A program made the position numbers and the translations under genes. Below the pieces are notes generated by a model. That model saw only the letters and a list, made by a program, of their open reading frames with translations, was not told where the DNA came from and made no database searches. Positions 50,013 through 60,606 of a DNA stretch of 64,000 nucleotides are shown piece after piece (position 1 is the stretch's first letter; each line of letters starts with the position of its first letter). This DNA comes from SAR202 cluster bacterium bin16 (GTDB lineage: Bacteria; Chloroflexota; Dehalococcoidia; Lucifugimonadales; Australimonadaceae): NCBI GenBank assembly GCA_002238425.1, contig MPMJ01000001.1, positions 1-64,000 of the forward strand, read 5' to 3'.

Positions 50013-51470
50013 CTAGACGCTCGTGGTCTGCGCTGCGCCTCGACGCGCGAACGCATGGACGCGCTCCGCGGCACCGCGCCCTTGCCGGATGCAGTCGGGG
50101 ACGCCGACCCCACGGTAGGACGCACCGCACAGGAAGAGACCGGGATGCGCATCGAGCTCTCGGTCAACGATTTCCAGCCATTCGGTATGGTCAATCTTGT
50201 ACTGCGGCAGCCCGTCCGCCCATCGATGCACCCAGGTTCGTTCCGGCGGGCCGCCTATGCCGAGGAGCGGACGCAGTGCCTCGGTTGCAGCCTCGACCAG
50301 TTCGGCATCCCTCTCACCGGCGGAGGCATCATCCTCGGTCCGCATGAATGCGCGCAGCAGTACGTAGTCCTGCGGACTTCGGCCCGGCCACTTCGACGAC
50401 ATCCACGTGCAACCCGCAACCGGACCCGCCTCGGAGCGCGGCGACAGGAAGCCGGAGCCGTCCAGCGCGTGGGCCACATCCTCGCGACGGAACGCCAGGT
50501 ACACGCTGACCGCTGGCGCGCTCCGCATCCGCTCCAGCAGCCCGGTCAGCCTTGGTGCGAACGACCCGACGAGGCTCCCCGCCCCTTGAGCAGGCGTCGC
50601 GAGCACTACCGCGTCCGCCTCGAACGAACTCTCGTCGTCCAGCGTTACGCGGTACCGAGGGGCCGCATCTCCGATGCGGTCGACCGCGATCGCTGCACGT
50701 CCGCTGACGACCTCCGTTCTTCCGAGATTGTCCGCTATCGCCTGCACTAGCCGCTGGGTTCCGCCTTTGAGCGAGAAGAACGCGCTCGGGGGCTGTTCGG
50801 TACCGCGCGCCGCCCTTCTCGCCTCGCTCATTCCGCGGACAATGCTGCCGTAGCGCTGCTCCCACTCTTCCAGCATCGGGAAGAGCGCATCCAGGCTCAT
50901 TTCGTAGGAATCGCTCCCGTATATCCCGGCGGTGAGCGGCTCCAGCAGTGTGTCGGTGAACTCTGCGCCCAAGCGCCTCCGCAGAAACCCGCCCAGCGAC
51001 TCACGCCCTTTGGCCCTCCGCCTGCGCACCAGCGGCTCGATGCTGGCGCGCAGCTTGCCACGCCACGACAGGAACGACGCACTCCATACGTCCTTCCGGC
51101 TGGCAGGCGCAGGCCCCATCAGGCCCGGAGGGATGCGGTGCAACTTCCCGTTGCGGCGAAGCAACGCGCCGGTCGCCTGCATGTAGACGACGCCATCCCC
51201 GATGCCGAGTTCGTTCGCCAGTTCGAGCGCCCACGGCTTCCTCGTGAGGAATCCGTCCGGTCCGCCCTCCACGATGAAGCCGTCCTCGTTCAGCGTGCTG
51301 ATCTTGCCGCCGAGGACTCCCTCACGCTCAACCAGGACAGCAGAGAGATCGGTCCCGCTCTCCCGGCATGCCTTTTCGAGGTACCACGCGGTGGCGAGGC
51401 CGGTGATGCCGCCACCCACGATGACTACCGACAGGCGATTCTCGTCGGGGGTGTCATGGTCAGGCGGCAT
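50013..51470 (-). CDS. hemY: Coproporphyrinogen/protoporphyrinogen oxidase, HemY type
   Basis: A 485-aa FAD-dependent oxidase. The FAD-binding motif is VVIVGGGITGLATAWYLEKA, followed by LGGKISTLNEDGFIVEGGPD. The C-terminal flavin site is LFLCGASYRGVGVPDCIRQG. In organisms with HemQ this enzyme oxidises coproporphyrinogen III to coproporphyrin III. It overlaps hemE by 11 bases upstream and precedes hemH, so the pathway order follows the operon. Confidence 0.94.
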   Translation of the reverse strand: MPPDHDTPDENRLSVVIVGGGITGLATAWYLEKACRESGTDLSAVLVEREGVLGGKISTLNEDGFIVEGGPDGFLTRKPWALELANELGIGDGVVYMQATGALLRRNGKLHRIPPGLMGPAPASRKDVWSASFLSWRGKLRASIEPLVRRRRAKGRESLGGFLRRRLGAEFTDTLLEPLTAGIYGSDSYEMSLDALFPMLEEWEQRYGSIVRGMSEARRAARGTEQPPSAFFSLKGGTQRLVQAIADNLGRTEVVSGRAAIAVDRIGDAAPRYRVTLDDESSFEADAVVLATPAQGAGSLVGSFAPRLTGLLERMRSAPAVSVYLAFRREDVAHALDGSGFLSPRSEAGPVAGCTWMSSKWPGRSPQDYVLLRAFMRTEDDASAGERDAELVEAATEALRPLLGIGGPPERTWVHRWADGLPQYKIDHTEWLEIVDRELDAHPGLFLCGASYRGVGVPDCIRQGRGAAERVHAFARRGAAQTTSV

Positions 51471-52521
51471 GCGAGGCGTCCCATTCCCGAACGCAATCGA
51501 TCATGTGCATGATGTTGTCGATCGGGGTCTGGGGCAGGAAGCCGTGGCCCAGGTTGAAGATGTGGCCGGAGCGTCCTCCGGCGCGTTTCAGTACGTCGAG
51601 GGTCTGCTCGCGCACCACGTCGGGCGGCCCGAGCAGGACGGCGGGATCGAGATTCCCCTGCACGGCAACATCCCCCAGCGAAGCCCACGCCTCGTCCAGC
51701 GGAACGCGCCAGTCCAGGCCGATCACATCGGCTCCACTGTCCCTGATGACTTCGTTGAGACCGCCGGAGCCAGTCGCAAAATGGATGGCAGGAACGCCGG
51801 TTGCCTTGACGGCGCTGATGATCTCACGGGTGTACGGGAAGACGTACCGGCGATAGTCCTGTGGGCTCAGCCAGCCAACCCAGCTGTCGAACAACTGCAG
51901 CATCTGCGCCCCTGCGCCCGCCTGGGCGCGCAGGTACGCGACGATCATGTCGCTCAGCCTGCTCATCAGGCCGTGCCACAGGTCCGGCTGGCCGTACATC
52001 ATCGCCTTGGTCGTGGCGTAGTTGCGGGACGGTCCGCCCTCGATGAGGTAGGTGGCGAGCGTAAACGGAGCGCCGGCGAAACCGATGAGCGCCTTCGCCT
52101 CCGGCAACTCGTTCCTCACGAGTCTGAGCGCCTCCAACATGTACGGCACGTCCTGTTCGGGGTCGAGTGGCCGCAGGCGTTCGAGGTCGCTCTCGGAGCG
52201 GATCGGCGGGTCGATGACTGGCCCGACCTTCTCGACCAGTTGCACGTCGATACCGATTCCCACCAGCGGTGTGACGATGTCGGCAAAGATGATGGCGGCG
52301 TCCACGTCGAAGCGCTCGACGGGTTGCATCGTTACGGCGGCAGCGAGTTCCGGGTTACGGCAGATGTCCAGCAGGCTGTGCTTCCCGCGCACCTTCCGGT
52401 ATTCGGGCAGTATCCTGCCTGCCTGCCGCATGAACCACTGAGGCGTGCCTCCCGCCTTCTCCATCCGGGCGGCCTTCAGCAGCGCAGGTTCGCGCTCGAT
52501 CTGTATCGCAGGGGTGTTCAT
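51460..52521 (-). CDS. hemE: Uroporphyrinogen decarboxylase
   Basis: A 353-aa enzyme that decarboxylates uroporphyrinogen III to coproporphyrinogen III. Signatures are TPQWFMRQAGRILPEYRKVR with the invariant Arg residues, DAAIIFADIVTPL with the catalytic Asp, GFAGAPFTLATYLIEGG and FNLGHGFLPQTPIDN with the conserved His. It lies 15 bases after hemQ and overlaps hemY by 11 bases. Confidence 0.97.
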   Translation of the reverse strand: MNTPAIQIEREPALLKAARMEKAGGTPQWFMRQAGRILPEYRKVRGKHSLLDICRNPELAAAVTMQPVERFDVDAAIIFADIVTPLVGIGIDVQLVEKVGPVIDPPIRSESDLERLRPLDPEQDVPYMLEALRLVRNELPEAKALIGFAGAPFTLATYLIEGGPSRNYATTKAMMYGQPDLWHGLMSRLSDMIVAYLRAQAGAGAQMLQLFDSWVGWLSPQDYRRYVFPYTREIISAVKATGVPAIHFATGSGGLNEVIRDSGADVIGLDWRVPLDEAWASLGDVAVQGNLDPAVLLGPPDVVREQTLDVLKRAGGRSGHIFNLGHGFLPQTPIDNIMHMIDCVREWDASHAA

Positions 52522-52536
52522 CGAAGATTCGCCCGG

Positions 52537-53229
52537 CTATCCGAGCATGTTCAGGATACCTTCAGGGTCTCTCTTCACGCACGTGAAGATGGGAGTGTCG
52601 CGCAGGGTGTGACGCCTCGCCTCAGTGGAGCGGAGCTCGATGACGAGGTCCTGGAACTCGGCGAGCGAGTCGGTCTCGTAACCCACGATGAACTCCTGAT
52701 CGCCCAGCCCGGTCGAGTAGAGCAGTATCTGGCTGATGTCAGGGTGCGTGCGCCCCACCCGGATGTGCTCGTTCATCATCCCCTGCCTCGCCTCGCGGGA
52801 GATGAGGTACCAATCGATGGTCTTGGTGAAGGGGTAGAGCACGAAGTACTTGCCCTTCTCCTGCGACTGCTCCGCGTGGTCCTGGTCTGTGCGCGCCTGC
52901 CTGTAGGTTGACCGTCGAAGCAGACCGAAGTACGAATGGCTGACCTCCAGGAATCCGCCCAACTCAGTCGACAGCAGCGCTCCAAGCGTCTCTTCGAGGC
53001 ACTCGAGTCCTGTGGACGTCCGCCACAGCATGAAGTCGGTGTCAGCGCGCAGTCCAAGCGTGCTGTACGCATGGGCCGGTACTTCGGCTTGCGTCGCCCG
53101 AAGGGTCGTCACGAACTCTTCCTTGTGGCGAGTCCTGGCTTCGGCGGGCTGCCGCCGCCACGACCCATCCACCTTGAAGAACACGAACTGGACGCAGGTG
53201 TCGCCCGTTCCTGTTGGACCGTCTTTCAA
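52537..53229 (-). CDS. hemQ: Coproheme decarboxylase HemQ/ChdC (chlorite dismutase family)
   Basis: A 230-aa chlorite-dismutase-fold protein. It has QFVFFKVDGSWRR at the N terminus, then KYFVLYPFTKTIDWYLIS (the region with the catalytic Tyr in ChdC) and MMNEHIRVGRTHPDISQILL, where the His is the heme ligand region. It turns coproheme into heme b with peroxide. It starts at TTG 53229 with AAGGAAGGG upstream. It is the first gene of the hem operon, 35 bases from tRNA-Gln. Its presence with HemY and HemH defines the coproporphyrin-dependent branch. Confidence 0.93.
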   Translation of the reverse strand: MKDGPTGTGDTCVQFVFFKVDGSWRRQPAEARTRHKEEFVTTLRATQAEVPAHAYSTLGLRADTDFMLWRTSTGLECLEETLGALLSTELGGFLEVSHSYFGLLRRSTYRQARTDQDHAEQSQEKGKYFVLYPFTKTIDWYLISREARQGMMNEHIRVGRTHPDISQILLYSTGLGDQEFIVGYETDSLAEFQDLVIELRSTEARRHTLRDTPIFTCVKRDPEGILNMLG

Positions 53230-53263
53230 ATCATCCCTTCCTTGCTACCAGCAGGCTCCGGTC

Positions 53264-53337
53264 TGGCTGCCCCGCCTGGATTCGAACCAGGGTCAACAGA
53301 TCCAAAGTCTGCTGTGCTACCACTGCACCACGGGGCA
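53264..53337 (-). tRNA. tRNA-Gln (anticodon UUG), CCA encoded
   Basis: On the minus strand the acceptor TGCCCCG pairs with CGGGGCA. The anticodon loop CTTTGGA carries TTG, the T-arm is CCTGG-TTCGAAT-CCAGG, discriminator is G, and CCA is encoded at 53264-53266. It lies directly upstream of hemQ on the same strand, so the two may be co-transcribed. Confidence 0.93.
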
Positions 53338-53398
53338 CCGGGCCAGTGCAGTTCCATATTGTAACGCTCCGTGTCCTCGCACGAATCAGACGCTGGAA

Positions 53399-53722
53399 CT
53401 ATGGCTGCGGGGAGAACGACGTTGCCTCCCAGATCGAGTTCTCGATCCTTTCGACGATAAGGCCATCCTTCTCCGACTCCGCGAACGCACGGATGCGCTC
53501 CGGGTCCTCGCGGAACTCGGCCCACTTCGCGCGGCGCTCCGCGTCGTCCTCCCATGCCAGCATGTAGTGGAACTTCGTGTTGTCGCCCACCGACTCCGTC
53601 CAGTACCCCACTGGGCGGAACCCGTATTTCAGGAATAGTTCGTGGGTCACATCCGCGAACCGCTGCACGACCGCGCGCAGCTTGCCCGGCATCGAATAGT
53701 AGGTGCGCATCTCGTAAATCAT
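53399..53722 (-). CDS. NIPSNAP family protein
   Basis: A 107-aa ferredoxin-like alpha/beta-barrel protein. It starts MIYEMRTYYSMPGKLRAVVQ and contains RFADVTHELFLKYGFRPVGYW and HYMLAWEDDAERRAKWAEF, the classic NIPSNAP pattern. The family function is unclear; members often accompany oxidative catabolism genes. GAGGAGG precedes ATG 53722, which excludes the longer ORF. Confidence 0.9.
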   Translation of the reverse strand: MIYEMRTYYSMPGKLRAVVQRFADVTHELFLKYGFRPVGYWTESVGDNTKFHYMLAWEDDAERRAKWAEFREDPERIRAFAESEKDGLIVERIENSIWEATSFSPQP

Positions 53723-53764
53723 GAGAACCTCCTCAGCCGGGCGAGGATACTTCATCGCGCCGAT

Positions 53765-54436
53765 TCATGGCTGCGGGACGAAGATGACGGCCGACCCTTC
53801 CCCGATGCCAAGCTCCTCGGCTAGCCCGGCGTTAATCTCCAGCACGTACCGGATAGGAACGCCGGAGGAGTAGCGCGGCAGCGACGAGTCCGGCGTCCCC
53901 GGCTCGGGGAACGGCAACCTCTCCGCCACGCCGGTCACGACAAGGTCGTCCGATATCCACACGATGTCTATCGGGAAGCGCATGCCCCGCATCCAGAACG
54001 TCGCATTCCCCGTGCCGCCCATGTCGAACCACATGCCGCGCTCCCGCGCCAGCCTATCGCGTCCGCCAAGCCCCAGCCCGCGCCGCTCATACGTGTCCGC
54101 CACGTCCACCCCGAAAGTGAACCCTTCGACCGTCACCTCCGCCTGCGGGTAGCCGGACGGCGTTGCGGTTGGCACGGGGGTAGGCGTCGACGTTGGTGTC
54201 GATGTAGGCGCCGGGGTAGGTGTCGGCGTGGATATAGGTGTCGGAGCAGAAGTTGGAATCGAAGTTGGGATGGGCGTTGGCGTCGGGGTTGGCGTCAGAG
54301 TAGGAGTCGCGGTAGGTGTCGCCGTAGGAACGGAAGTGGGCGTCTGCGTGGGGTCGGCCGCGCAGGAGAGATTCGCCAGCGCGAGCGCCATGCACAGCAG
54401 CACGGCGGGCAACGCGTTAGGGCGGTGGGGATTCAC
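53765..54436 (-). CDS. DUF192 lipoprotein with long Thr/Pro linker
   Basis: A 223-aa exported protein. The signal peptide ends at [10 protein letters not shown] (lipobox), followed by a linker of about 70 residues made of TPT/PTP/STP repeats. The C-terminal DUF192 domain reads [20 protein letters not shown], then [11 protein letters not shown] and [23 protein letters not shown]192 proteins are small extracytoplasmic beta-rich proteins of unknown function. The linker would hold the domain away from the membrane, as in many Chloroflexota surface proteins. GTG 54436 is chosen because the signal peptide starts there; the ribosome binding site is weak. Confidence 0.82.
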   Translation of the reverse strand: MNPHRPNALPAVLLCMALALANLSCAADPTQTPTSVPTATPTATPTLTPTPTPTPIPTSIPTSAPTPISTPTPTPAPTSTPTSTPTPVPTATPSGYPQAEVTVEGFTFGVDVADTYERRGLGLGGRDRLARERGMWFDMGGTGNATFWMRGMRFPIDIVWISDDLVVTGVAERLPFPEPGTPDSSLPRYSSGVPIRYVLEINAGLAEELGIGEGSAVIFVPQP

Positions 54437-54464
54437 GGGGCTGTCGAGTCCACGGCGTCGGTCG

Positions 54465-55856
54465 TCAGGCCCCTTGCGCCTGCCGCGCTTGGAGCTCCTC
54501 TGTCTCCCGGTAGAGCTGCACGATGGTGTCACGGTCCGGGCAGTACCGGTCTACGTCGTCGTCGATATAGAGCCAGCCGCCCTTGGATACCTTGTGGAAG
54601 TTGGCGCGGTAGTAGATCGTCCCTCGTGCCCCCCTGCTGGCAAGCACCTTGGCCGCCGTCTCGCTGTCCTGCTCAAGAACCCTCTCAGGGCGCTCGATCG
54701 TGGACGGGTCGCGGAAGACGTTCATCGGCTCGCCCCCGTCCTGTACAACCTTTATCTGCTCCTTCAGCAGGTTCCGGTACGCGATGACACACGCATCCGA
54801 GACGCCGAGGTGCTCCTGCGTCCTGTCCGCTATCTCGCCCTGCGACCACCACGCGATCATGTCCTGGGAGAGCACGTTGTCCAGTATCGGCTCACCGCTC
54901 TCGTAGTCCAGCGGCACCTCGGCGAAGGGCACGCCGTCCTGCTCCGGCACGTCCACGCCGGGTGGGAAGTCGTAGTAGAAGTACTGGAAGTGCCAGGTGC
55001 TCGTGTCGTCCAGCGGCACGCCGATCTGGTACGACTTGCGTATGGTCCCCGGTTGGTACGGCGCGAACGTGAGGGTGTAGGGGAAGAGGAAAGAGTTCGC
55101 GCCTATGTTCCATGACGGAGAGTCCTCGCTCTTGTCCGATTCCAGGTTGCCTTTCGAGAACCCGAACTGGTTCCAAACGGGCTGGTACTTCGTGTAGACG
55201 CCCCGGTCCAACCTGTCCTGCTGCTGGCGCATCGTTGCGTTGTAGCGCGCGCGGCTATCGTCGGTGAGCCTGCCCTGGCGTTCGAGCGCATACTGCGCGA
55301 GCCGTCCGTGCAGGTAGGTCGCGTGTCCGAGGTCGCCACGGTTCTCCATCACCTGCAGCCAGTTGCACGGCAGGTGGTGAGCGACGATCTGACGGAAGCC
55401 GCCCGGGCGCACGAAGAGGTCCCAGCGCGGAAGCAGCGGCGCGGGTGTAGGGCCGAGGTACGCCCAGACGAGCCCGCCCATCTCCTGCACAGGGTAATGC
55501 AGCGCTTCCACCTTCTCCCTGAACGTGCTGTCCGGGGGCTCCAGTGGCGTCTCGATGCATCGGCCTTCCTCGTCGAACATCCACCCGTGGTAGCCGCAAC
55601 GCAGCCCATGCTCCTCCGGGATCCCGTACTCCAGGCTCATCAGCCGGTGGGGACAGCGCAGCCCCAAGAGACCCAGCGTTCCGGAGCGGTCGCGGTAGAG
55701 CGCAAGCTCCTCGCCGAGAATCTTCACCTTGCGGACCGGATTCTCGTCCAACCGCTGGGTCGCCAGGATGGGATGCCAGTAGCGGCGCATCAGCTCACCG
55801 CCGGGTGTGCCGGGCCCTACGCGTGTCAGCAGTTCGTTATCCTGCGCGGTCAGCAT
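54465..55856 (-). CDS. Rieske non-heme iron oxygenase, alpha subunit (copy 3)
   Basis: A 463-aa oxygenase, the most divergent of the four in the window. Rieske ligands are in [12 protein letters not shown] and [14 protein letters not shown]; the mononuclear iron site is [15 protein letters not shown] (D-x2-H-x4-H). It shares the N-terminal pattern [20 protein letters not shown] with the others. AGGAGGGA precedes ATG 55856. Electron-transfer partners are absent locally. It lies between ruvB and the DUF192 gene, all on the minus strand. Confidence 0.92.
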   Translation of the reverse strand: MLTAQDNELLTRVGPGTPGGELMRRYWHPILATQRLDENPVRKVKILGEELALYRDRSGTLGLLGLRCPHRLMSLEYGIPEEHGLRCGYHGWMFDEEGRCIETPLEPPDSTFREKVEALHYPVQEMGGLVWAYLGPTPAPLLPRWDLFVRPGGFRQIVAHHLPCNWLQVMENRGDLGHATYLHGRLAQYALERQGRLTDDSRARYNATMRQQQDRLDRGVYTKYQPVWNQFGFSKGNLESDKSEDSPSWNIGANSFLFPYTLTFAPYQPGTIRKSYQIGVPLDDTSTWHFQYFYYDFPPGVDVPEQDGVPFAEVPLDYESGEPILDNVLSQDMIAWWSQGEIADRTQEHLGVSDACVIAYRNLLKEQIKVVQDGGEPMNVFRDPSTIERPERVLEQDSETAAKVLASRGARGTIYYRANFHKVSKGGWLYIDDDVDRYCPDRDTIVQLYRETEELQARQAQGA

Positions 55857-55878
55857 CGCGTCTCCCTCCTGCACATGT

Positions 55879-56925
55879 TCACTGCCCCGTACTGTCCCAC
55901 AACTGGGGCTGACCGACCGCTAAACGGGACGGGGGCGTGAGGCCCAGGTGCTCATAGGCCGCGCGCGTAAGCATCCGTCCGCGTGGCGTGCGATTCAGGA
56001 AGCCCAGCTGCATCAGGTACGGCTCGTACACGTCCATGATGGTGTCGGCTTCCTCGCCTGTTGATGCCGCGAGTGTGTCCAGCCCCACCGGGCCACCGCC
56101 GTACTTCTCCGCGATCATCCGCACGAGGCGATGGTCCACCTCGTCGAGGCCGATCGCGTCCACCTCCATCAGCCCGAGTGCCTGCGATGCAACGTCGCGC
56201 GTGACACGGCCGTCGGCGCGCACCTGCGCGAAGTCGCGCACCCGGCGCAGCAGCCGGTTCGCCACGCGGGGCGTCCCCCGCGCGCGCTTGGCGATCTCTT
56301 CCACGCCGCCCTCGTCTGTCTCCAAGTCAAATATGCGCGTGGAGCGCCGAACGATGGCCTGCATCGCGGCCTCGTCGTAGAAATCGAGGCGGTACACCGA
56401 GCCGAACCGGTCGCGCAGCGGCGCACTCAGCATCGAGTAACGCGTCGTTGCACCGACGAGCGTGAACGGCTCCACCTTCAGGTTGATGCTCTGCGCCTGC
56501 AGTCCCTTCCCCATCACCCATGAGAGCGAGTAGTCCTCCATCGCGGGGTAGAGGATCTCCTCCACGATCTTGCTCAGCCGGTGAATCTCGTCGATGAACA
56601 GCACATCGCCGGCCTTGAGCTGGGTGAGGAGCGATGCCATGTCGCCGGGGCGCTCGATTGCCGGTCCCGCCGTCGTGCGCAGGTTCGCGCCCATCTCAGC
56701 GGCGATGATGGAGGCGAGCGTCGTCTTGCCGAGGCCGGGCGGGCCGTAGAGCAGTACGTGGTCGAGCGGCTCACCGCGCTGCAGGGCGGCGTCCATGGAG
56801 ATGATGAGCGTCTCCTTCACGCGCTCCTGGCCGATGTACTCGGCGAGGCGGCGTGGGCGCAGTCCGCCCTCCGAACCCCGGTCTTCCTCGCGCGCTGCTC
56901 CAGAGACGATGCGTTCGTTGGCCAT
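55879..56925 (-). CDS. ruvB: Holliday junction branch migration ATPase RuvB
   Basis: A 348-aa AAA+ motor that drives branch migration with RuvA. Walker A is [18 protein letters not shown], Walker [10 protein letters not shown], with sensor [18 protein letters not shown]. The C-terminal winged helix reads [20 protein letters not shown] followed by [17 protein letters not shown]. Full length for the family. ruvA and ruvC are not adjacent, as is common in this phylum. Upstream is an unrelated nuclease-like gene. Confidence 0.98.
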   Translation of the reverse strand: MANERIVSGAAREEDRGSEGGLRPRRLAEYIGQERVKETLIISMDAALQRGEPLDHVLLYGPPGLGKTTLASIIAAEMGANLRTTAGPAIERPGDMASLLTQLKAGDVLFIDEIHRLSKIVEEILYPAMEDYSLSWVMGKGLQAQSINLKVEPFTLVGATTRYSMLSAPLRDRFGSVYRLDFYDEAAMQAIVRRSTRIFDLETDEGGVEEIAKRARGTPRVANRLLRRVRDFAQVRADGRVTRDVASQALGLMEVDAIGLDEVDHRLVRMIAEKYGGGPVGLDTLAASTGEEADTIMDVYEPYLMQLGFLNRTPRGRMLTRAAYEHLGLTPPSRLAVGQPQLWDSTGQ

Positions 56926-56964
56926 CCCGCCGCGATTCTAGCGCATGGGGCGCATACGAGAGCA

Positions 56965-57963
56965 CTAAGGCAGGTTCAGATACACCTGCGATGGGTCTTT
57001 GCCAAGATGCTCCAGCAGACGTCGAACGCTCCGGACACTTAAGGTGGAGCTGATGTTACCCTCCACAATGATGCCTGTGTCACCTACCGGTATCGGAGTA
57101 TGGAACGCTCCACCATTCGGATGTATTCCGTCTGTGTTATAGAGATAACGTTTATGCCCGCTTCTGAACTGGCATTCCTCATGCGTGAGCACGCCTTCTT
57201 TGTGCAGCCATCTTACGGACTCGATTACGATACCACGCCAACTCCTGATATCTCGCTCTTCACCACTGGGAAGCCGTATCACAGCGGGCGCAGGTCTATT
57301 GGTGGTTTCAAAATCCCCAGTCAGAGGAGTCCACGCTCCCCCGCTCGGAGCAGAAGCCTGCGCAACACTCTGTACAGGCATTGGCCGAGGCTCCGGTGCC
57401 ACTTCAATGTAAGGAACTGGGTCAGGTGCAACGTGAGTCTCGGTTTCAATCAACGGCTCGGCTGCATACTCATAGCTGCCGTCCTCCAAGCTGCGTTGCC
57501 ACAGGCCAAGCATGGCTAACGCTACTTTTCCAGGTTCGGCGTCGGCAATGGTAACCCGGAGTATCTTCCTCTCCTCCAACGGGACTTGCTGGAATACATC
57601 GTAGACTTCCCAAATGTTCCCGTCGGTAAGGCAACCATAGCGAACTCCCCTTACCAAGGCGTAATTCAGCAGCTGTCCTACGTGGGGATCCAATGGCTCG
57701 TTGAGTTTTTTCGCCTCGATTAGAACGACTGGCGGGTTGTCCAGACCCCTCCTAAGCCCATAGTCGGCACGGCCTGGGGGCACCTCATACTCCACTGTTA
57801 CCAGCGATGGGTCAGTTGCGTCCCAGCCCAGCGCCTTCAACATCGGGTCTATTAGTACTACCCGAGTGCGGAACTCGTTCTTGCTTAGTTCGAGGTTGTA
57901 CCTGCCCATCCGTTCTCTAAGCGTTTCAATGGTCCGCACCAGTTCCCCAAGCAAATCCGCCAC
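56965..57963 (-). CDS. Standalone HsdR-N-like PD-(D/E)XK nuclease-type protein
   Basis: A 332-aa protein whose N-terminal half matches type I restriction HsdR N-terminal nuclease domains: [30 protein letters not shown] with the catalytic Asp, then [14 protein letters not shown] (E-x-K), and [21 protein letters not shown] variable Pro-rich linker (190-215) leads to a C-terminal domain of unknown role ([20 protein letters not shown]). No helicase or methylase genes are nearby. GC is visibly lower than in ruvB and the mutase gene, suggesting transfer. GTG 57963 is preferred by its spacing from AGAAGAGG. Confidence 0.75.
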   Translation of the reverse strand: MADLLGELVRTIETLRERMGRYNLELSKNEFRTRVVLIDPMLKALGWDATDPSLVTVEYEVPPGRADYGLRRGLDNPPVVLIEAKKLNEPLDPHVGQLLNYALVRGVRYGCLTDGNIWEVYDVFQQVPLEERKILRVTIADAEPGKVALAMLGLWQRSLEDGSYEYAAEPLIETETHVAPDPVPYIEVAPEPRPMPVQSVAQASAPSGGAWTPLTGDFETTNRPAPAVIRLPSGEERDIRSWRGIVIESVRWLHKEGVLTHEECQFRSGHKRYLYNTDGIHPNGGAFHTPIPVGDTGIIVEGNISSTLSVRSVRRLLEHLGKDPSQVYLNLP

Positions 57964-58036
57964 GCCTAACACCTCTTCTACGATGTCGCGCTATCCTAAC
58001 ACCATCCCTCTTCCCTGCACCTTGTACACTAACCCC

Positions 58037-59686
<1,650 letters not shown>

Positions 59687-59735
59687 CCTCTTCCCTTGCT
59701 CTGCAGTGCAACCAGAGGGCTATTCTTGCATTGCG

Positions 59736-59778
59736 GATATAGACTAGTCTGGTCTGGATGATATAGACTAGTCTATAT
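59736..59778. promoter_or_regulatory. Two palindromic operators of the toxin-antitoxin operon
   Basis: GATATAGACTAGTCT occurs at 59736-59750 and again at 59760-59774, spaced 24 bases. The second is part of the perfect 18-bp palindrome ATATAGACTAGTCTATAT (59761-59778). They lie 23-65 bases before the antitoxin start and are well placed for cooperative autoregulation by the antitoxin-toxin complex. Confidence 0.75.
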
Positions 59779-59800
59779 TCAACGAGAGGCAGGCTGACCC

Positions 59801-60100
59801 ATGACCACACGCACCCCGCCGTCACAAGCCGATTCCACCCGCACGTGGACCATCGCCGACACCAAAGCGCGGCTGTCCGAGATCCTCCGTCTCGCAGAGG
59901 AGGAAGGCCCGCAGCGCATCGGCGTCAAGCACGCCTTCATCGTCGTGCCGGAACGCCTGTGGCAGGAGCGCGCACGCCCTCGCAAGCCCCTCGGCCAATG
60001 GCTCGTGGAGAACTTTCCCCGCGTCAATCTGGAGATTCCACCACCGCCACCTGAACGAGAACCTCCTTTCTCCGATGAGCGGGATGAATCAGAAGCATGA
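59801..60100 (+). CDS. Phd/YefM-type antitoxin
   Basis: A 99-aa protein with an N-terminal Phd/YefM DNA-binding fold (TWTIADTKARLSEILRLAEE, then GPQRIGVKHAFIVVPERLW) and a C-terminal proline-rich, acidic tail (IPPPPPEREPPFSDERDESE) that would wrap the toxin. It overlaps the toxin start by ATGA, giving tight coupling. Autorepression through the two upstream palindromes is expected. Confidence 0.87.
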   Translation: MTTRTPPSQADSTRTWTIADTKARLSEILRLAEEEGPQRIGVKHAFIVVPERLWQERARPRKPLGQWLVENFPRVNLEIPPPPPEREPPFSDERDESEA

Positions 60101-60516
60101 GCAGCTATCTGCTCGACACCAACGTCATCTCCGAGCTGACCAAGAGGCCACCCGATTCGAATGTCCTGACGTTTTTCTCATCGGAGCATGACTTCTGGCT
60201 CCCGGTGATAGCGCTGGAGGAGGTGCAGTATGGTCTGCAGCTCCTGCCAGCCGGCAGGCGGCGCTCTGAACTGGAATCCGCCATGAGCATCATCATTACG
60301 GCATACGAAGACCGCATCCTGCCCTTGTACCGCGAAGCGGCCGAGTATGCCGGCACTCTCCGTGCACAGGCCCAGCGCTCCGGTCGATTGCTGAGAGTGA
60401 ACGACGCGCTCATCGCCGGGATCGCCATAGCAAACGACCTCTCCCTTGCCACGCGCAACGTTGCCGACTTCGACTATCTCCCCATCGAAGTGACCAACCC
60501 CTGGCAAGAGTCGTAA
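60097..60516 (+). CDS. VapC-type PIN-domain toxin
   Basis: A 139-aa PIN-domain RNase. The acidic Mg-binding residues are visible: D7 in YLLDTNVISELTKR, Glu in ALEEVQYGL, Asp in RVNDALIAGIAIAND and the last Asp in TRNVADFDYL. Type II VapC toxins cleave tRNA or rRNA when the antitoxin is lost. The ATGA overlap with the Phd-type antitoxin marks a complete module. Confidence 0.92.
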   Translation: MSSYLLDTNVISELTKRPPDSNVLTFFSSEHDFWLPVIALEEVQYGLQLLPAGRRRSELESAMSIIITAYEDRILPLYREAAEYAGTLRAQAQRSGRLLRVNDALIAGIAIANDLSLATRNVADFDYLPIEVTNPWQES

Positions 60517-60563
60517 CCGCTACCAGCACTCGCCAGAGGATACGAGTGCAACTCCCCCGCCCG

Positions 60564-60572
60564 TGCTACAAT
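60564..60572 (+). promoter_or_regulatory. Extended -10 promoter of Rieske copy 4
   Basis: TGC-TACAAT lies 35 bases before ATG 60607. No strong -35 is present. GGGAGG follows as the ribosome binding site. Confidence 0.4.
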
Positions 60573-60606
60573 CCCGCCAATCTGCCTGCACCGGGAGGAT
60601 GAAGCG

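Noticed and set aside
54160-54345. Tandem-like ggtgtcggcgt repeats considered as a CRISPR or satellite
   Set aside because: They encode the Thr/Pro linker of a lipoprotein, are irregular in length and lack spacer structure. No CRISPR array was found anywhere in the window.
54228-55115. Plus-strand ORF opposite the DUF192 linker (GVGVGVEVG repeats)
   Set aside because: It is the antisense reading of the Thr/Pro linker codons and the Rieske gene; it has no independent evidence.
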